Positions 31,822-38,844 of a stretch of 38,844 nucleotides of DNA are shown one piece after another; position 1 is the first letter of the stretch; each line of letters opens with the position of its first letter. The stretch is from Deltaproteobacteria bacterium (lineage in GTDB: Bacteria > Myxococcota_A > Polyangia > Fen-1088): the NCBI GenBank assembly GCA_016935975.1, contig JAFGPX010000261.1, positions 1 through 38,844 of the forward strand, read 5' to 3'. A model generated the notes under the pieces. The model did not search any database. It had not been told where the DNA came from and worked only from the letters and a program-made list of their open reading frames with translations. Both the position numbers and the translations under genes were made by a program.

Positions 31822-33493
31822 AACGTGTGTAGGCCTCGATGCCGACGGTGACCCGGTATTGCAGATAGGTGTAGGGCACGCCGCTGAGCCGAGGCGCCGG
31901 CAAGGCCACACCGAGCGGGTTAATGACGAGACACGTTCGCTGGCTGAGCCTCCATTCGAGCCCGAGCGGAGCGAAGCCCAGGAACAGTCCCGTCGATCCC
32001 CTGGGTACGCCGTAGAGCGCGATGAGCATGCGCGACATCCCCACGTGCAGCGTGCTGCGCAAGTCCAACCGCTCGCGGGCCAGGGGCAAGCGCACGATGG
32101 CGGTCGCGTAGGCGTTGAGCACGCCGGCCCGCACGCTCACGCCGTTGTAGGTGAGGAAGGGATTCCACTCGACGTCGATGCCGGCGGTGAAGTGGCGGTG
32201 GGCACGCAGGCGGAACCCGAGCGCCAAGGCGAATGCCGCGTGATCCGACGAGACGGCGCCGTCGAAAGCAGCGCCCGGCGCCATCGCTACCGGTTTGACG
32301 GGTGAAGCGTCCGAGCTGGGTGCCGCGGACACGGGCGCTGCCTGACCGCTCGTCTCCGGCTGGGCGCGCGCCAGTCTGGCTGACAGCAGGCAGATCGTCG
32401 CAAGCAGCGCGCACCAGACCAGTCGAGGTCGGCGACGCGCGCACGCTGCCGGTACCAGCAGCATGAGCAGCACAAGAGGAGCCGTCCCCTGCGCCGAGCG
32501 CGAGACGCCCATGCCACCGATACTGCAACCTAGGCGGTACCTGATTCGGTACCTGCGCTCGGGAGCATCACACCAACCGTTCTCGAACGTACATCCCGGC
32601 GAGCTCGCGAGATAGGTGTCCAGGACGGCTCCGACCGAGGCCAGCTTCTGCGTCGGATCCAAACTGGGGTCCAGGGTGGCACGCAGAAGATCGGTGGCGG
32701 CATCGATGGCCAGGGCGTGCCGCTCCGCGCGCAAGGGGTCGGGATCGTCACAACGGTCGAGATCCGCGGCGTGGGGTGGGCCGTCCCGCGACTCGACCCA
32801 GTTGCCGTTGATCTGGTTGACCCAATTGAGAACGACGGTGACCTGTTTGCCGTCGGCGGTGCGGTAGGTGTGCGCGAAGCTGTCTTCCAGGGCGTGCAGA
32901 GCCTGTCCTATCCGCACGTAGTAGGTCGGCAACGATGCATCGACGCGGTGGCGGAGCTGCAGGTAGATAGGCAGGACGGTGCGGTGGTTGGCATCGGGCA
33001 CGGAATCCGCGTCGAGCCCGGCGATCGCCTCGCCCGCACGCGTGAGAATGAAGGCACGACAACGGGCGAGCGCCTGCTGCGATCCCGCGGGTTCTTTGTC
33101 GTCCTCCGCGCGCAGACAGTGTTCTTCTTGCGCCCGCGGATCGCCATGCACCAGCGCAAGCTGAGACAGATCCGTCGAGCTGTGCCCCTTGACGTCGTTG
33201 TCCCGGACGGCGAGCAAGAGCGAGGTCGCACCCAGATCCAACATGTCCGGACCGGGGTGGTAGTCGACGTCGTCGATGAGCGCCTGCTCGTTCTTGTCGG
33301 CGGGGATGGGCGCAGCCGTCGCAAGCTCGCTGCGTACGCGACGCAAGGCTTCGGACGTGATGGCCTCGTGACAACCGGGGCCAACGGCACTCGATATGGT
33401 GTAGCCGCGAGCCAGGCCCGGCGCGACGAGGAGGAGCACAGCGACACTTCCCGCAAACAAGCGGCAACTGGGACCGGGATGCGATGGTGGCAA
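31820..33493 (-). CDS. zinc-dependent phospholipase C-like protein fused to a secreted beta-barrel protein
   Basis: The frame encodes 557 residues from TTG 33493, chosen because it supplies a full signal peptide (RLFAGSVAVLLLVAPGLARG). Residues 31-300 are helical and resemble zinc-dependent phospholipase C/S1-P1-like domains: CHEAITSEALRR (His42), YHPGPDMLDLG, and RIGQALHALEDSFAHTYR (about 194-211), the H-x3-D metal signature. Residues 321-357 look like a MYXO-CTERM sorting tail: Gly-Cys323, a Gly-rich stretch, a hydrophobic segment (338-350) and RRRPR. Yet the frame continues with another signal-like segment (358-377, ending ARLARA before QPE), and then about 145 residues of outer-membrane barrel strands ending in VTVGIEAYTR. 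This may be two genes joined by loss of a stop, or a real fusion. Confidence 0.75.
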   Translation of the reverse strand: MPPSHPGPSCRLFAGSVAVLLLVAPGLARGYTISSAVGPGCHEAITSEALRRVRSELATAAPIPADKNEQALIDDVDYHPGPDMLDLGATSLLLAVRDNDVKGHSSTDLSQLALVHGDPRAQEEHCLRAEDDKEPAGSQQALARCRAFILTRAGEAIAGLDADSVPDANHRTVLPIYLQLRHRVDASLPTYYVRIGQALHALEDSFAHTYRTADGKQVTVVLNWVNQINGNWVESRDGPPHAADLDRCDDPDPLRAERHALAIDAATDLLRATLDPSLDPTQKLASVGAVLDTYLASSPGCTFENGWCDAPERRYRIRYRLGCSIGGMGVSRSAQGTAPLVLLMLLVPAACARRRPRLVWCALLATICLLSARLARAQPETSGQAAPVSAAPSSDASPVKPVAMAPGAAFDGAVSSDHAAFALALGFRLRAHRHFTAGIDVEWNPFLTYNGVSVRAGVLNAYATAIVRLPLARERLDLRSTLHVGMSRMLIALYGVPRGSTGLFLGFAPLGLEWRLSQRTCLVINPLGVALPAPRLSGVPYTYLQYRVTVGIEAYTR

Positions 33494-33651
33494 GGGGAGC
33501 CTCTCTGCGGGGACCTTCGCCCGCGATCCTCACCGAGGCAGCCTCTCGACGCAACATCTTGCCTCCGCTCCCGACCATGGTTGCCTCGGGGCATCGGGGG
33601 CTGGTCTGCACTCCCCCGTAACCCTGTGCCGGGTTCCGGCCTCCAACTATC

Positions 33652-36015
33652 GTGAGCCACAAGGATCCGGTGTGCGGGATGATGGTGGATCCCGAGCGCG
33701 CCAGGGGAAAGCACGACCACCAAGGCACGACGTACTACTTCTGCGCCCCGGCCTGCCGCGCGCGCTTCGCGGCCGATCCGGCCCGCTACCTGGCGCCCGA
33801 CCATCGTCCGGCCGGCATGGGCGGCGGCATGGTCAAGCTCGGCAAGCCCGGGATGGTTCGCGCAATGGCCCCCAGCGCGGCCGCTTCGTCCCCAAGCGGC
33901 CGGCGCTTCGTGTGCCCGATGGATCCCGAGGTGGAAAGCCCGGTGCCGGCCGCCTGCCCGAAGTGCGGCATGGCCCTCGAGCCCGAGGCCGTTTCCCTCG
34001 ACGACAAGCCCGATCCCGAGCTGGCCGACATGACCCGGCGTTTCTGGGTCGCGCTCGCCCTTGCCACGCCGCTTTTCCTCTACGGCATGGCCGAGATGCT
34101 GCTCGGCCACGACCGGCTGCACCTCTTGCCGGCTCGCGTTCTCGCTATCCTCGAGATGCTGCTGGCCGCGCCGGCCGTGTTCTGGGCCGGGTGGCCCCTG
34201 CTCGTGCGCGCCTGGAGATCCCTGCGTAGCCGCAGCCCCAACATGTTCACGCTCATCGGCCTGGGCGTGCTGGCGGCCTTCGGCAGCAGCGCGGTCGCCG
34301 CTCTGGCCCCCGGCCTCTTGCCCGCCGCCTTCCATCGGCCGGGACAGCCCCCGCCCCTCTACTTCGAGGCCGCGGCCGTCATCACGGCGCTGGTCCTGCT
34401 TGGCCAAGTGCTGGAGGGACGCGCTCGTCGCAGAACCGGCGACGCAGTCCGCGCCCTGCTGCGCCTCGTGCCACAGAGCGCCCACCTCGTCACCAGCGAC
34501 GGCCGCGATGCCGAGCTGGCCGTCGAGTTCGTGCGCCAGGGCGACCGCCTGCGCGTGCTGCCCGGCGAGCGCATCCCGGTGGACGGCGTGGTCGCAAGCG
34601 GCGCGAGCACGGTCGACGAATCCGCCATCACCGGCGAGCCCATGCCGGCCGACAAGGGCCCGGGCGGCAAGATCACGGGCGGCACCCGGAACGGCAACGG
34701 CAGCTTCGTCATGCTCGCCGAGCGCGTGGGCAGCGGCACCATGCTGGCGCAAATCGTGCGCGCCGTGTCCGCGGCCCAGCGCAGCCGGGCGCCCATGCAG
34801 CGCCTGGCGGATCGCGTGTCGCGCTGGTTCGTTCCGGCCGTGGTCGCGGTCTCGCTTGCCGCCTTCGCCGTCTGGTCGGCGACCGGACCGGAACCGCGCC
34901 TCGCCCACGCCCTGGTCGCCGCGGTCGCGGTGCTCATCGCGGCCTGCCCCTGCGCCTTGGGCCTGGCCACACCCATGTCGGTCATGGTCGGCGTGGGGCG
35001 CGGCGCCTCGGCCGGCGTGCTGGTCAGAAACGCCGAGGCCATCGAGGCCATGGCTCGCATCGACACCCTGGTGCTCGACAAGACCGGCACCCTGACGACC
35101 GGCAGCCCGCGCCTGGTCGGCGTCGTCGCCGCCGGGGGCTTCCTGGAGGCCGACGTGCTCCGACTTGCGGCGAGTCTCGAACGCGCCAGCGAGCACCCCC
35201 TGGCCCGCGCCGTGGTCGCCGCCGCCGGCGAGCGCCAGCTCGCGCTCGCCGAACCCGGGGACTTCCGCAGCGACGCCGGCCTGGGCGTGAGCGGCCGGAT
35301 CGGCGAGCACGCGGTGCTTGCCGGCAACCGGAACCACCTCGACAAGGCCGGCATCGACACCGCTCCCTTGGCCGCCGTCCTCGCGGAGCTGGCAGGCCTG
35401 GGCCACGCCGCCGTGCTCGTCGCGGTCGATGGCCGGCTCGCGGGTCTGCTCGATCTCGCCGACACCGCGAAGCCCGGCGCTCGGCCAACGCTCGCCGACC
35501 TGCGCGCGCAAGGCCTGCGTATCGTCATGCTCACCGGCGACAGCCTCGCCGCCGCGACCGCCGTCGCCAAGGATCTCGGCATCGACGAAGTCATCGCCTC
35601 TGTCTCGCCCGTGGAAAAGGCGGCCGCCATCCGGCGCCTGCGCGGCGAGGGGCGCAAGGTCGGCATGGCCGGCGACGGCATCAACGACGCCGCGGCCTTG
35701 GCCGAAGCCAACGTGGGCCTGGCCATGGGCAACGGCACCGACGTGGCCATCGCGAGCGCCGGCATCACCCTGGTCAAGGGCGACCTTGGGGCCATCCTGC
35801 GGGCCCGCCGCCTGGGACGCGCCATCGTGGCCAACATCCGCGCCAACCTGCTCTTCGCCTTCCTCTACAACGCCCTGGCCATCCCCATCGCCGCCGGCGC
35901 GCTCTACCCAGTCTTCGGTCTCGTGCTGTCCCCCATGATTGCCAGCGCGGCCATGAGCCTGTCGTCGGTGTCGGTCATCGGCAACGCCCTCCGCCTGCGG
36001 CGGGTGGCGCTGTAG
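33652..36015 (+). CDS. copA: copper-type (P1B) heavy-metal P-type ATPase with YHS and metal-binding N-terminus
   Basis: This is an inner-membrane ATPase exporting Cu+ (or related soft metals). From GTG 33652 it has 787 aa. In place of the usual HMA domain it has a YHS domain (residues 4-47, DPVCGMMVDP ... YYFCAPACRARFAADPARYL) and a heavy-metal-binding module (86-111, FVCPMDPEVESPVPAACPKCGM). Membrane metal site Cys432-Pro-Cys434 is in AACPCALGLATP. The phosphorylated Asp476 is in DKTGTLT; TGEP, SEHPLARA, and GDGINDAAAL are all intact. The CPC class and YHS/HMBD head support Cu transport. A perfect ACCATGGT palindrome lies about 70 bp upstream, in the 158-bp divergent gap; no clear CueR box is seen. 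Confidence 0.94.
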   Translation: MSHKDPVCGMMVDPERARGKHDHQGTTYYFCAPACRARFAADPARYLAPDHRPAGMGGGMVKLGKPGMVRAMAPSAAASSPSGRRFVCPMDPEVESPVPAACPKCGMALEPEAVSLDDKPDPELADMTRRFWVALALATPLFLYGMAEMLLGHDRLHLLPARVLAILEMLLAAPAVFWAGWPLLVRAWRSLRSRSPNMFTLIGLGVLAAFGSSAVAALAPGLLPAAFHRPGQPPPLYFEAAAVITALVLLGQVLEGRARRRTGDAVRALLRLVPQSAHLVTSDGRDAELAVEFVRQGDRLRVLPGERIPVDGVVASGASTVDESAITGEPMPADKGPGGKITGGTRNGNGSFVMLAERVGSGTMLAQIVRAVSAAQRSRAPMQRLADRVSRWFVPAVVAVSLAAFAVWSATGPEPRLAHALVAAVAVLIAACPCALGLATPMSVMVGVGRGASAGVLVRNAEAIEAMARIDTLVLDKTGTLTTGSPRLVGVVAAGGFLEADVLRLAASLERASEHPLARAVVAAAGERQLALAEPGDFRSDAGLGVSGRIGEHAVLAGNRNHLDKAGIDTAPLAAVLAELAGLGHAAVLVAVDGRLAGLLDLADTAKPGARPTLADLRAQGLRIVMLTGDSLAAATAVAKDLGIDEVIASVSPVEKAAAIRRLRGEGRKVGMAGDGINDAAALAEANVGLAMGNGTDVAIASAGITLVKGDLGAILRARRLGRAIVANIRANLLFAFLYNALAIPIAAGALYPVFGLVLSPMIASAAMSLSSVSVIGNALRLRRVAL

Positions 36016-36074
36016 GCCCCTCGCCGGCTCTCTTCTGTTGAAGCACCCACCTCGCCATCTGTCGCGTTGGCGCA

Positions 36075-36091
36075 GCCGAGCTTGGCTCGGC
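36075..36091. other. GC-rich hairpin in the copA/dapL convergent gap
   Basis: Perfect 7-bp arms GCCGAGC / GCTCGGC flank a TTG loop. It lies 60 bp after the copA stop and 22 bp before the larger hairpin at 36113-36137. It could form part of a bidirectional termination region. The layout mirrors the pair upstream of mglB. Confidence 0.5.
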
Positions 36092-36112
36092 GGAGCCAGA
36101 GCGCGGGAGGGC

Positions 36113-36137
36113 ATGGGAACCCTTTCAGGGTTCCCAT
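36113..36137. terminator. 11-bp perfect hairpin spanning the dapL stop codon
   Basis: Arms ATGGGAACCCT and AGGGTTCCCAT are perfectly complementary with a 3-nt loop (TTC). The dapL TGA (36125-36127) sits in the loop and first base of the right arm. There is no T-tract, so it may act as an mRNA 3' stem or bidirectional terminator between the convergent copA and dapL. The arm core GAACCCT/AGGGTTC recurs at 10784-10806. Confidence 0.55.
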
Positions 36138-37363
36138 CGACAATTGGTTCGGATGCGCTCGACGGCCGCCTCGACGTTCTCGCGCCACCCGAACGCGGAG
36201 AGGCGGAAGTAGCCCTCGCCGCAACTGCCGAAGCCCGAGCCCGGCGTGCCCACCACGTTCGCCTCGGCCAGCAGCCGGTCGAAGAAGTCCCACGAGGTCA
36301 TGCCCCCCGGCACGCGCAGCCAGATGTACGGCGCGTTCTGACCGCCGTACACGCGATACCCGGCGGAAGAAAGCCCCTCGCGGATGAGGCGCGCATTCTC
36401 CATGTAGTAGTCGATGTTGGCCTGCACGGCCCTGCGGCCCTCGGGGCCGAACGCCGCGGCCGCGGCCTTCTGCACCGGGTAGCTCGTGCCGTTGAACTTC
36501 GTCGTGTGCCGGCGGTTCCACAGGCTGTGCAACGAGACAGGGCCGCCGCCGGCATCCCGGCCGCACAGCTCCTTGGGAATCACCGTGAACGCGCAGCGCG
36601 TGCCGGTGAAGCCCGCGCTCTTGGACAGGCTGCGGAACTCGATGGCCACGTCGCGACTGCCCGGGATCTGGAAGATGCTGTGCACCAGCCCGGGCTCGCG
36701 GATGAACGCCTCGTAGGCCGCGTCGAAGAGAATGACCGCGGCTTCCTTCCGCGCATAGGCCACCCACCGCTCGAGCGCGGCGCGCGACATGACGGCGCCG
36801 GTCGGGTTGTTGGGCGAGCAGAGGTAGATGATGTCGACGTGCCCGGCCGGCAGCGTCGGCTCGAAGCCGTTTTCGGCCGTGGTCGGCAAGTACACCAGCT
36901 TGCCGTAGCGGCCGCTGTCGTCGGCCTCGCCGGTGCGTCCGGCCATGACGTTGGTGTCCACGTACACCGGATACACGGGGTCCGTCAGGGCGATCACGTT
37001 GTCGAGCGCGAAGATCTCCTGGATGTTGGCCGTGTCGCACTTCGAGCCGTCCGACACGAAGATATCGTCCAGCGCGACCTGCGCGCCCTGCTCCCGGTAG
37101 GAAGCGGCGATGGCTTCGCGCAGGAAGTCGTAACCCTGCTCGGGACCGTAGCCGCGGAAGGTTTCGCGCTTCCCCATCTCCTCTGCCCCGGCCTTGAGCG
37201 CGTCCACAATCGGGACCGGCAAGGGCAGCACCACGTCCCCTATGCCGAGCGGGATGATGCGCGCGTCCGGGTGCGCCGCCGCGAAGGCGCGCACGCGCTT
37301 GCCGATTTCCGGGAACAAATAACCGGCGCGCAGCTTCTGATAATGGGTGTTGATTCTCGGCAT
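36125..37363 (-). CDS. dapL: LL-diaminopimelate aminotransferase
   Basis: DapL converts tetrahydrodipicolinate directly to LL-diaminopimelate for lysine and peptidoglycan, bypassing the acylated DapD/C/E steps. The family start MPxINxxYxKLxxxYLFxEI is seen as [21 protein letters not shown], so the ATG at 37363 is preferred over 37375. That gives 412 aa, the expected size. Other marks: [58 protein letters not shown], and the pyridoxal-phosphate lysine in [12 protein letters not shown]. It ends within a hairpin. It is divergent from a TldD-like gene 57 bp away. A DapL route is known in some deltaproteobacteria and other phyla. Confidence 0.95.
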   Translation of the reverse strand: MPRINTHYQKLRAGYLFPEIGKRVRAFAAAHPDARIIPLGIGDVVLPLPVPIVDALKAGAEEMGKRETFRGYGPEQGYDFLREAIAASYREQGAQVALDDIFVSDGSKCDTANIQEIFALDNVIALTDPVYPVYVDTNVMAGRTGEADDSGRYGKLVYLPTTAENGFEPTLPAGHVDIIYLCSPNNPTGAVMSRAALERWVAYARKEAAVILFDAAYEAFIREPGLVHSIFQIPGSRDVAIEFRSLSKSAGFTGTRCAFTVIPKELCGRDAGGGPVSLHSLWNRRHTTKFNGTSYPVQKAAAAAFGPEGRRAVQANIDYYMENARLIREGLSSAGYRVYGGQNAPYIWLRVPGGMTSWDFFDRLLAEANVVGTPGSGFGSCGEGYFRLSAFGWRENVEAAVERIRTNCRWEP

Positions 37364-37420
37364 ACGGCCAACCATAGCGCTTTCTTTGCCGTCGCAAAAC
37401 GGTCAGACTCACACAACCTC

Positions 37421-38844
37421 ATGGCATCCACTGCGAAATTGCTCCTGCTCGTTGTCCTCGTCCTCCCCGGCCCCGCGGCCCTCGCGGCGCAACCCGCGGC
37501 CAAGGTGGCCAAAGACCCGCGCCTCGTCATCCTCTCCGCGCTCAAGCAGGAGATGGCCCGCTCGATGAAGAAGCTGCGCCTGCCGAGCGAAGATGCCCCC
37601 TATTTCATCCGCTACATCGTCCGCGACTACGACAACTACGACATCTCTGCCCGCTTCGGCGCTCTTTTCGAGGACTCCTACCAGCGCGTCCGCCAGGGCG
37701 CGGTCGAGGTGCGCGTGGGTAGCTACCAGTTCGACAACACCGCCGACGACTCGGCCCACAAGCTCTTCGACCTCGACGACTTCGACCGCTACGAGCCCCC
37801 CATGTTCGCGCCTGTCGACGACGACGTGGCGGCCATGCGCGCGACCATGTGGCTTTTGACCGACGCACGCTACAAGCAGGCCCTGGCGACCCTGCACAAG
37901 AAGCGCGGCGCGCGTGTGACCAAGATGGTCGAGGACGAGAAGATGCCCAGCTTCTCGCGCGAGAAGACCGCCCGCGCCGTGGATGCGCCAATCCTCTTGA
38001 AGGTGGACCGGGCCGCCTGGAGCGACCGCCTGCGGCGCATCTCGGCCCTGTTTCGAGCCTATCCCGAGATCTTCGATTCCCAGGTCAAGCTTTCGGCCGA
38101 CCACCAGACGCGCTACCTCGTGACCAGCGAGGGCGCCGAGCTGGTGAGCGAACGTCTCATCTACTCCCTGCAACTCACGGCCACCACGCGCGCCCCCGAC
38201 GGGCTGCTGCTCAACCATTTCAAGAGCTACTTCGGCGCCAGCGAGGACGAGCTGCCGGACGACGCCGCGCTCCCTCGCCTGGCCGGCCGGCTCGCCGACG
38301 AAATCAAGCGCCTGCGCGAGGCGCCCATGCTGGATCCCTACAACGGCCCGGCGATCCTCTTGCCCGAGGCGGCCGGGGTGTTCATCCACGAGGCGCTCGG
38401 CCACCGCCTGGAGGGCGAGCGCCAGAACGACAACAAAGAAGGCGCCACCTTCAAGGGCCAGATCGGCAAGCCCGTGCTGCCTGCTTTTCTCAGCGTGCTC
38501 GACGATCCCACGCTGGCCAAGGTGGGCAACGTCTCGCTCAACGGCCACTACCGCTTCGACGACGAAGGCGTGGCCGCTCGCCCCGTCACCCTGGTGGACC
38601 ACGGCATCTTGCGCAACTACTTGAAGAGCCGCACGCCCGTCAAGGGCTCGCTCCAATCGAACGGCCACGGCCGCGCCGAGGGCACGCTCGACCCCATCGG
38701 ACGCATGGCCAGCACCATCGTTCGCTCGGACAAGGCGGTTTCCCTCGCGGAGCTGAAGCAGATGCTGCTCGGGGAGATCCGCCGCCAGAAAAAGGCGTTC
38801 GGCCTGATCATCGCCGACATCAGCGGCGGCCAGACCAACACCAC
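37421..38844 (+). CDS. secreted TldD/PmbA-family metallopeptidase-like protein (3' truncated by window edge)
   Basis: The frame runs open from ATG 37421 to the window end, at least 474 residues, with no stop. Residues 1-22 form a signal peptide (LLLLVVLVLPGPAALA), unlike cytoplasmic TldD/TldE. The family zinc motif is at 323-328 in IHEALGHRLEGE (HExxxH), preceded by PYNGPAILLPEAAG and followed by GHYRFDDEGVAARP and LKSRTPVKGSLQSNGHGRA, all typical of TldD. The N-terminal half is divergent. TldD/E process or degrade peptides such as microcins; exported homologues are common in myxobacteria and lack a known substrate. The remaining C-terminal portion lies outside the window. Confidence 0.9.
   Translation, partial: MASTAKLLLLVVLVLPGPAALAAQPAAKVAKDPRLVILSALKQEMARSMKKLRLPSEDAPYFIRYIVRDYDNYDISARFGALFEDSYQRVRQGAVEVRVGSYQFDNTADDSAHKLFDLDDFDRYEPPMFAPVDDDVAAMRATMWLLTDARYKQALATLHKKRGARVTKMVEDEKMPSFSREKTARAVDAPILLKVDRAAWSDRLRRISALFRAYPEIFDSQVKLSADHQTRYLVTSEGAELVSERLIYSLQLTATTRAPDGLLLNHFKSYFGASEDELPDDAALPRLAGRLADEIKRLREAPMLDPYNGPAILLPEAAGVFIHEALGHRLEGERQNDNKEGATFKGQIGKPVLPAFLSVLDDPTLAKVGNVSLNGHYRFDDEGVAARPVTLVDHGILRNYLKSRTPVKGSLQSNGHGRAEGTLDPIGRMASTIVRSDKAVSLAELKQMLLGEIRRQKKAFGLIIADISGGQTNT

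Noticed and set aside
32908-36114. Long minus-strand frame across copA
   Set aside because: copA has every P-type ATPase motif in the plus strand; the antisense translation has low-complexity composition and crosses another gene's start.

Overview
This is a very GC-rich bacterial chromosome segment whose genes point to a myxobacterium-like member of the Myxococcota (former Deltaproteobacteria). The main reasons are an mglB-mglA pair that keeps the residues known from Myxococcus xanthus, many lipoproteins and TPR or beta-barrel envelope proteins, an AgmX/PglI-like C-terminal domain, a MYXO-CTERM-like sorting signal, and an elongation factor G of the mitochondrial-EFG1-like (spd) type. I see no rRNA, tRNA, CRISPR array, transposase, integrase or phage genes. 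Most of the window is ordinary chromosomal housekeeping with a strong cell-envelope component.

Layout. 1-6814: the 3' end of a DAHP synthase gene, a small Cys-rich lipoprotein and a giant proline-rich/TPR protein. 6809-7926 (minus): a coupled pair, DUF3006-like protein plus a ComEC-like metallo-beta-lactamase-fold lipoprotein. 8075-10526: dnaX and recR, with a palindromic repeat where ebfC/ybaB often sits. 10527-13418: a long leader with two hairpins, then mglB, mglA and a TPR/beta-barrel envelope protein. 13461-14931 (minus): PduO-type cobalamin adenosyltransferase overlapping a solitary Dam-like adenine methylase. 15050-21343: fusA, a second repeat of the same family, a TonB-like/HEAT protein, a small VOC protein, a zinc-ribbon membrane protein and an AgmX/PglI-domain lipoprotein. 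21368-26785 (minus): a run aceE-aceF-thioredoxin-like-nikR, with two tandem dyads before nikR. 26908-31628: esterase, GH30-type xylanase lipoprotein, murB and galM. 31678-38844: a long hairpin repeat, a phospholipase-C-like/beta-barrel fusion, a copper-type P-ATPase, dapL and a truncated secreted TldD-like protein.

How the genes fit together. MglA/MglB form a small GTPase/GAP polarity switch, and the TPR/barrel gene only 34 bp downstream is a natural candidate partner. aceE and aceF are E1 and E2 of pyruvate dehydrogenase; no E3 gene is present. dnaX and recR belong to replication and repair. The esterase and GH30 genes could act together on xylan. murB and dapL serve peptidoglycan precursor and lysine supply.

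I did not find a convincing new multi-gene defence or mobile system. The best leads are: (i) an open frame that appears to fuse a phospholipase-like protein, complete with a MYXO-CTERM-like tail, to a second secreted beta-barrel protein; (ii) two near-identical tandem operators before nikR; (iii) a family of purine/pyrimidine-skewed palindromic elements; (iv) a hairpin with arms GAACCCT/AGGGTTC used at two unrelated sites, one of them just before mglB; and (v) the mglBA-linked envelope gene.
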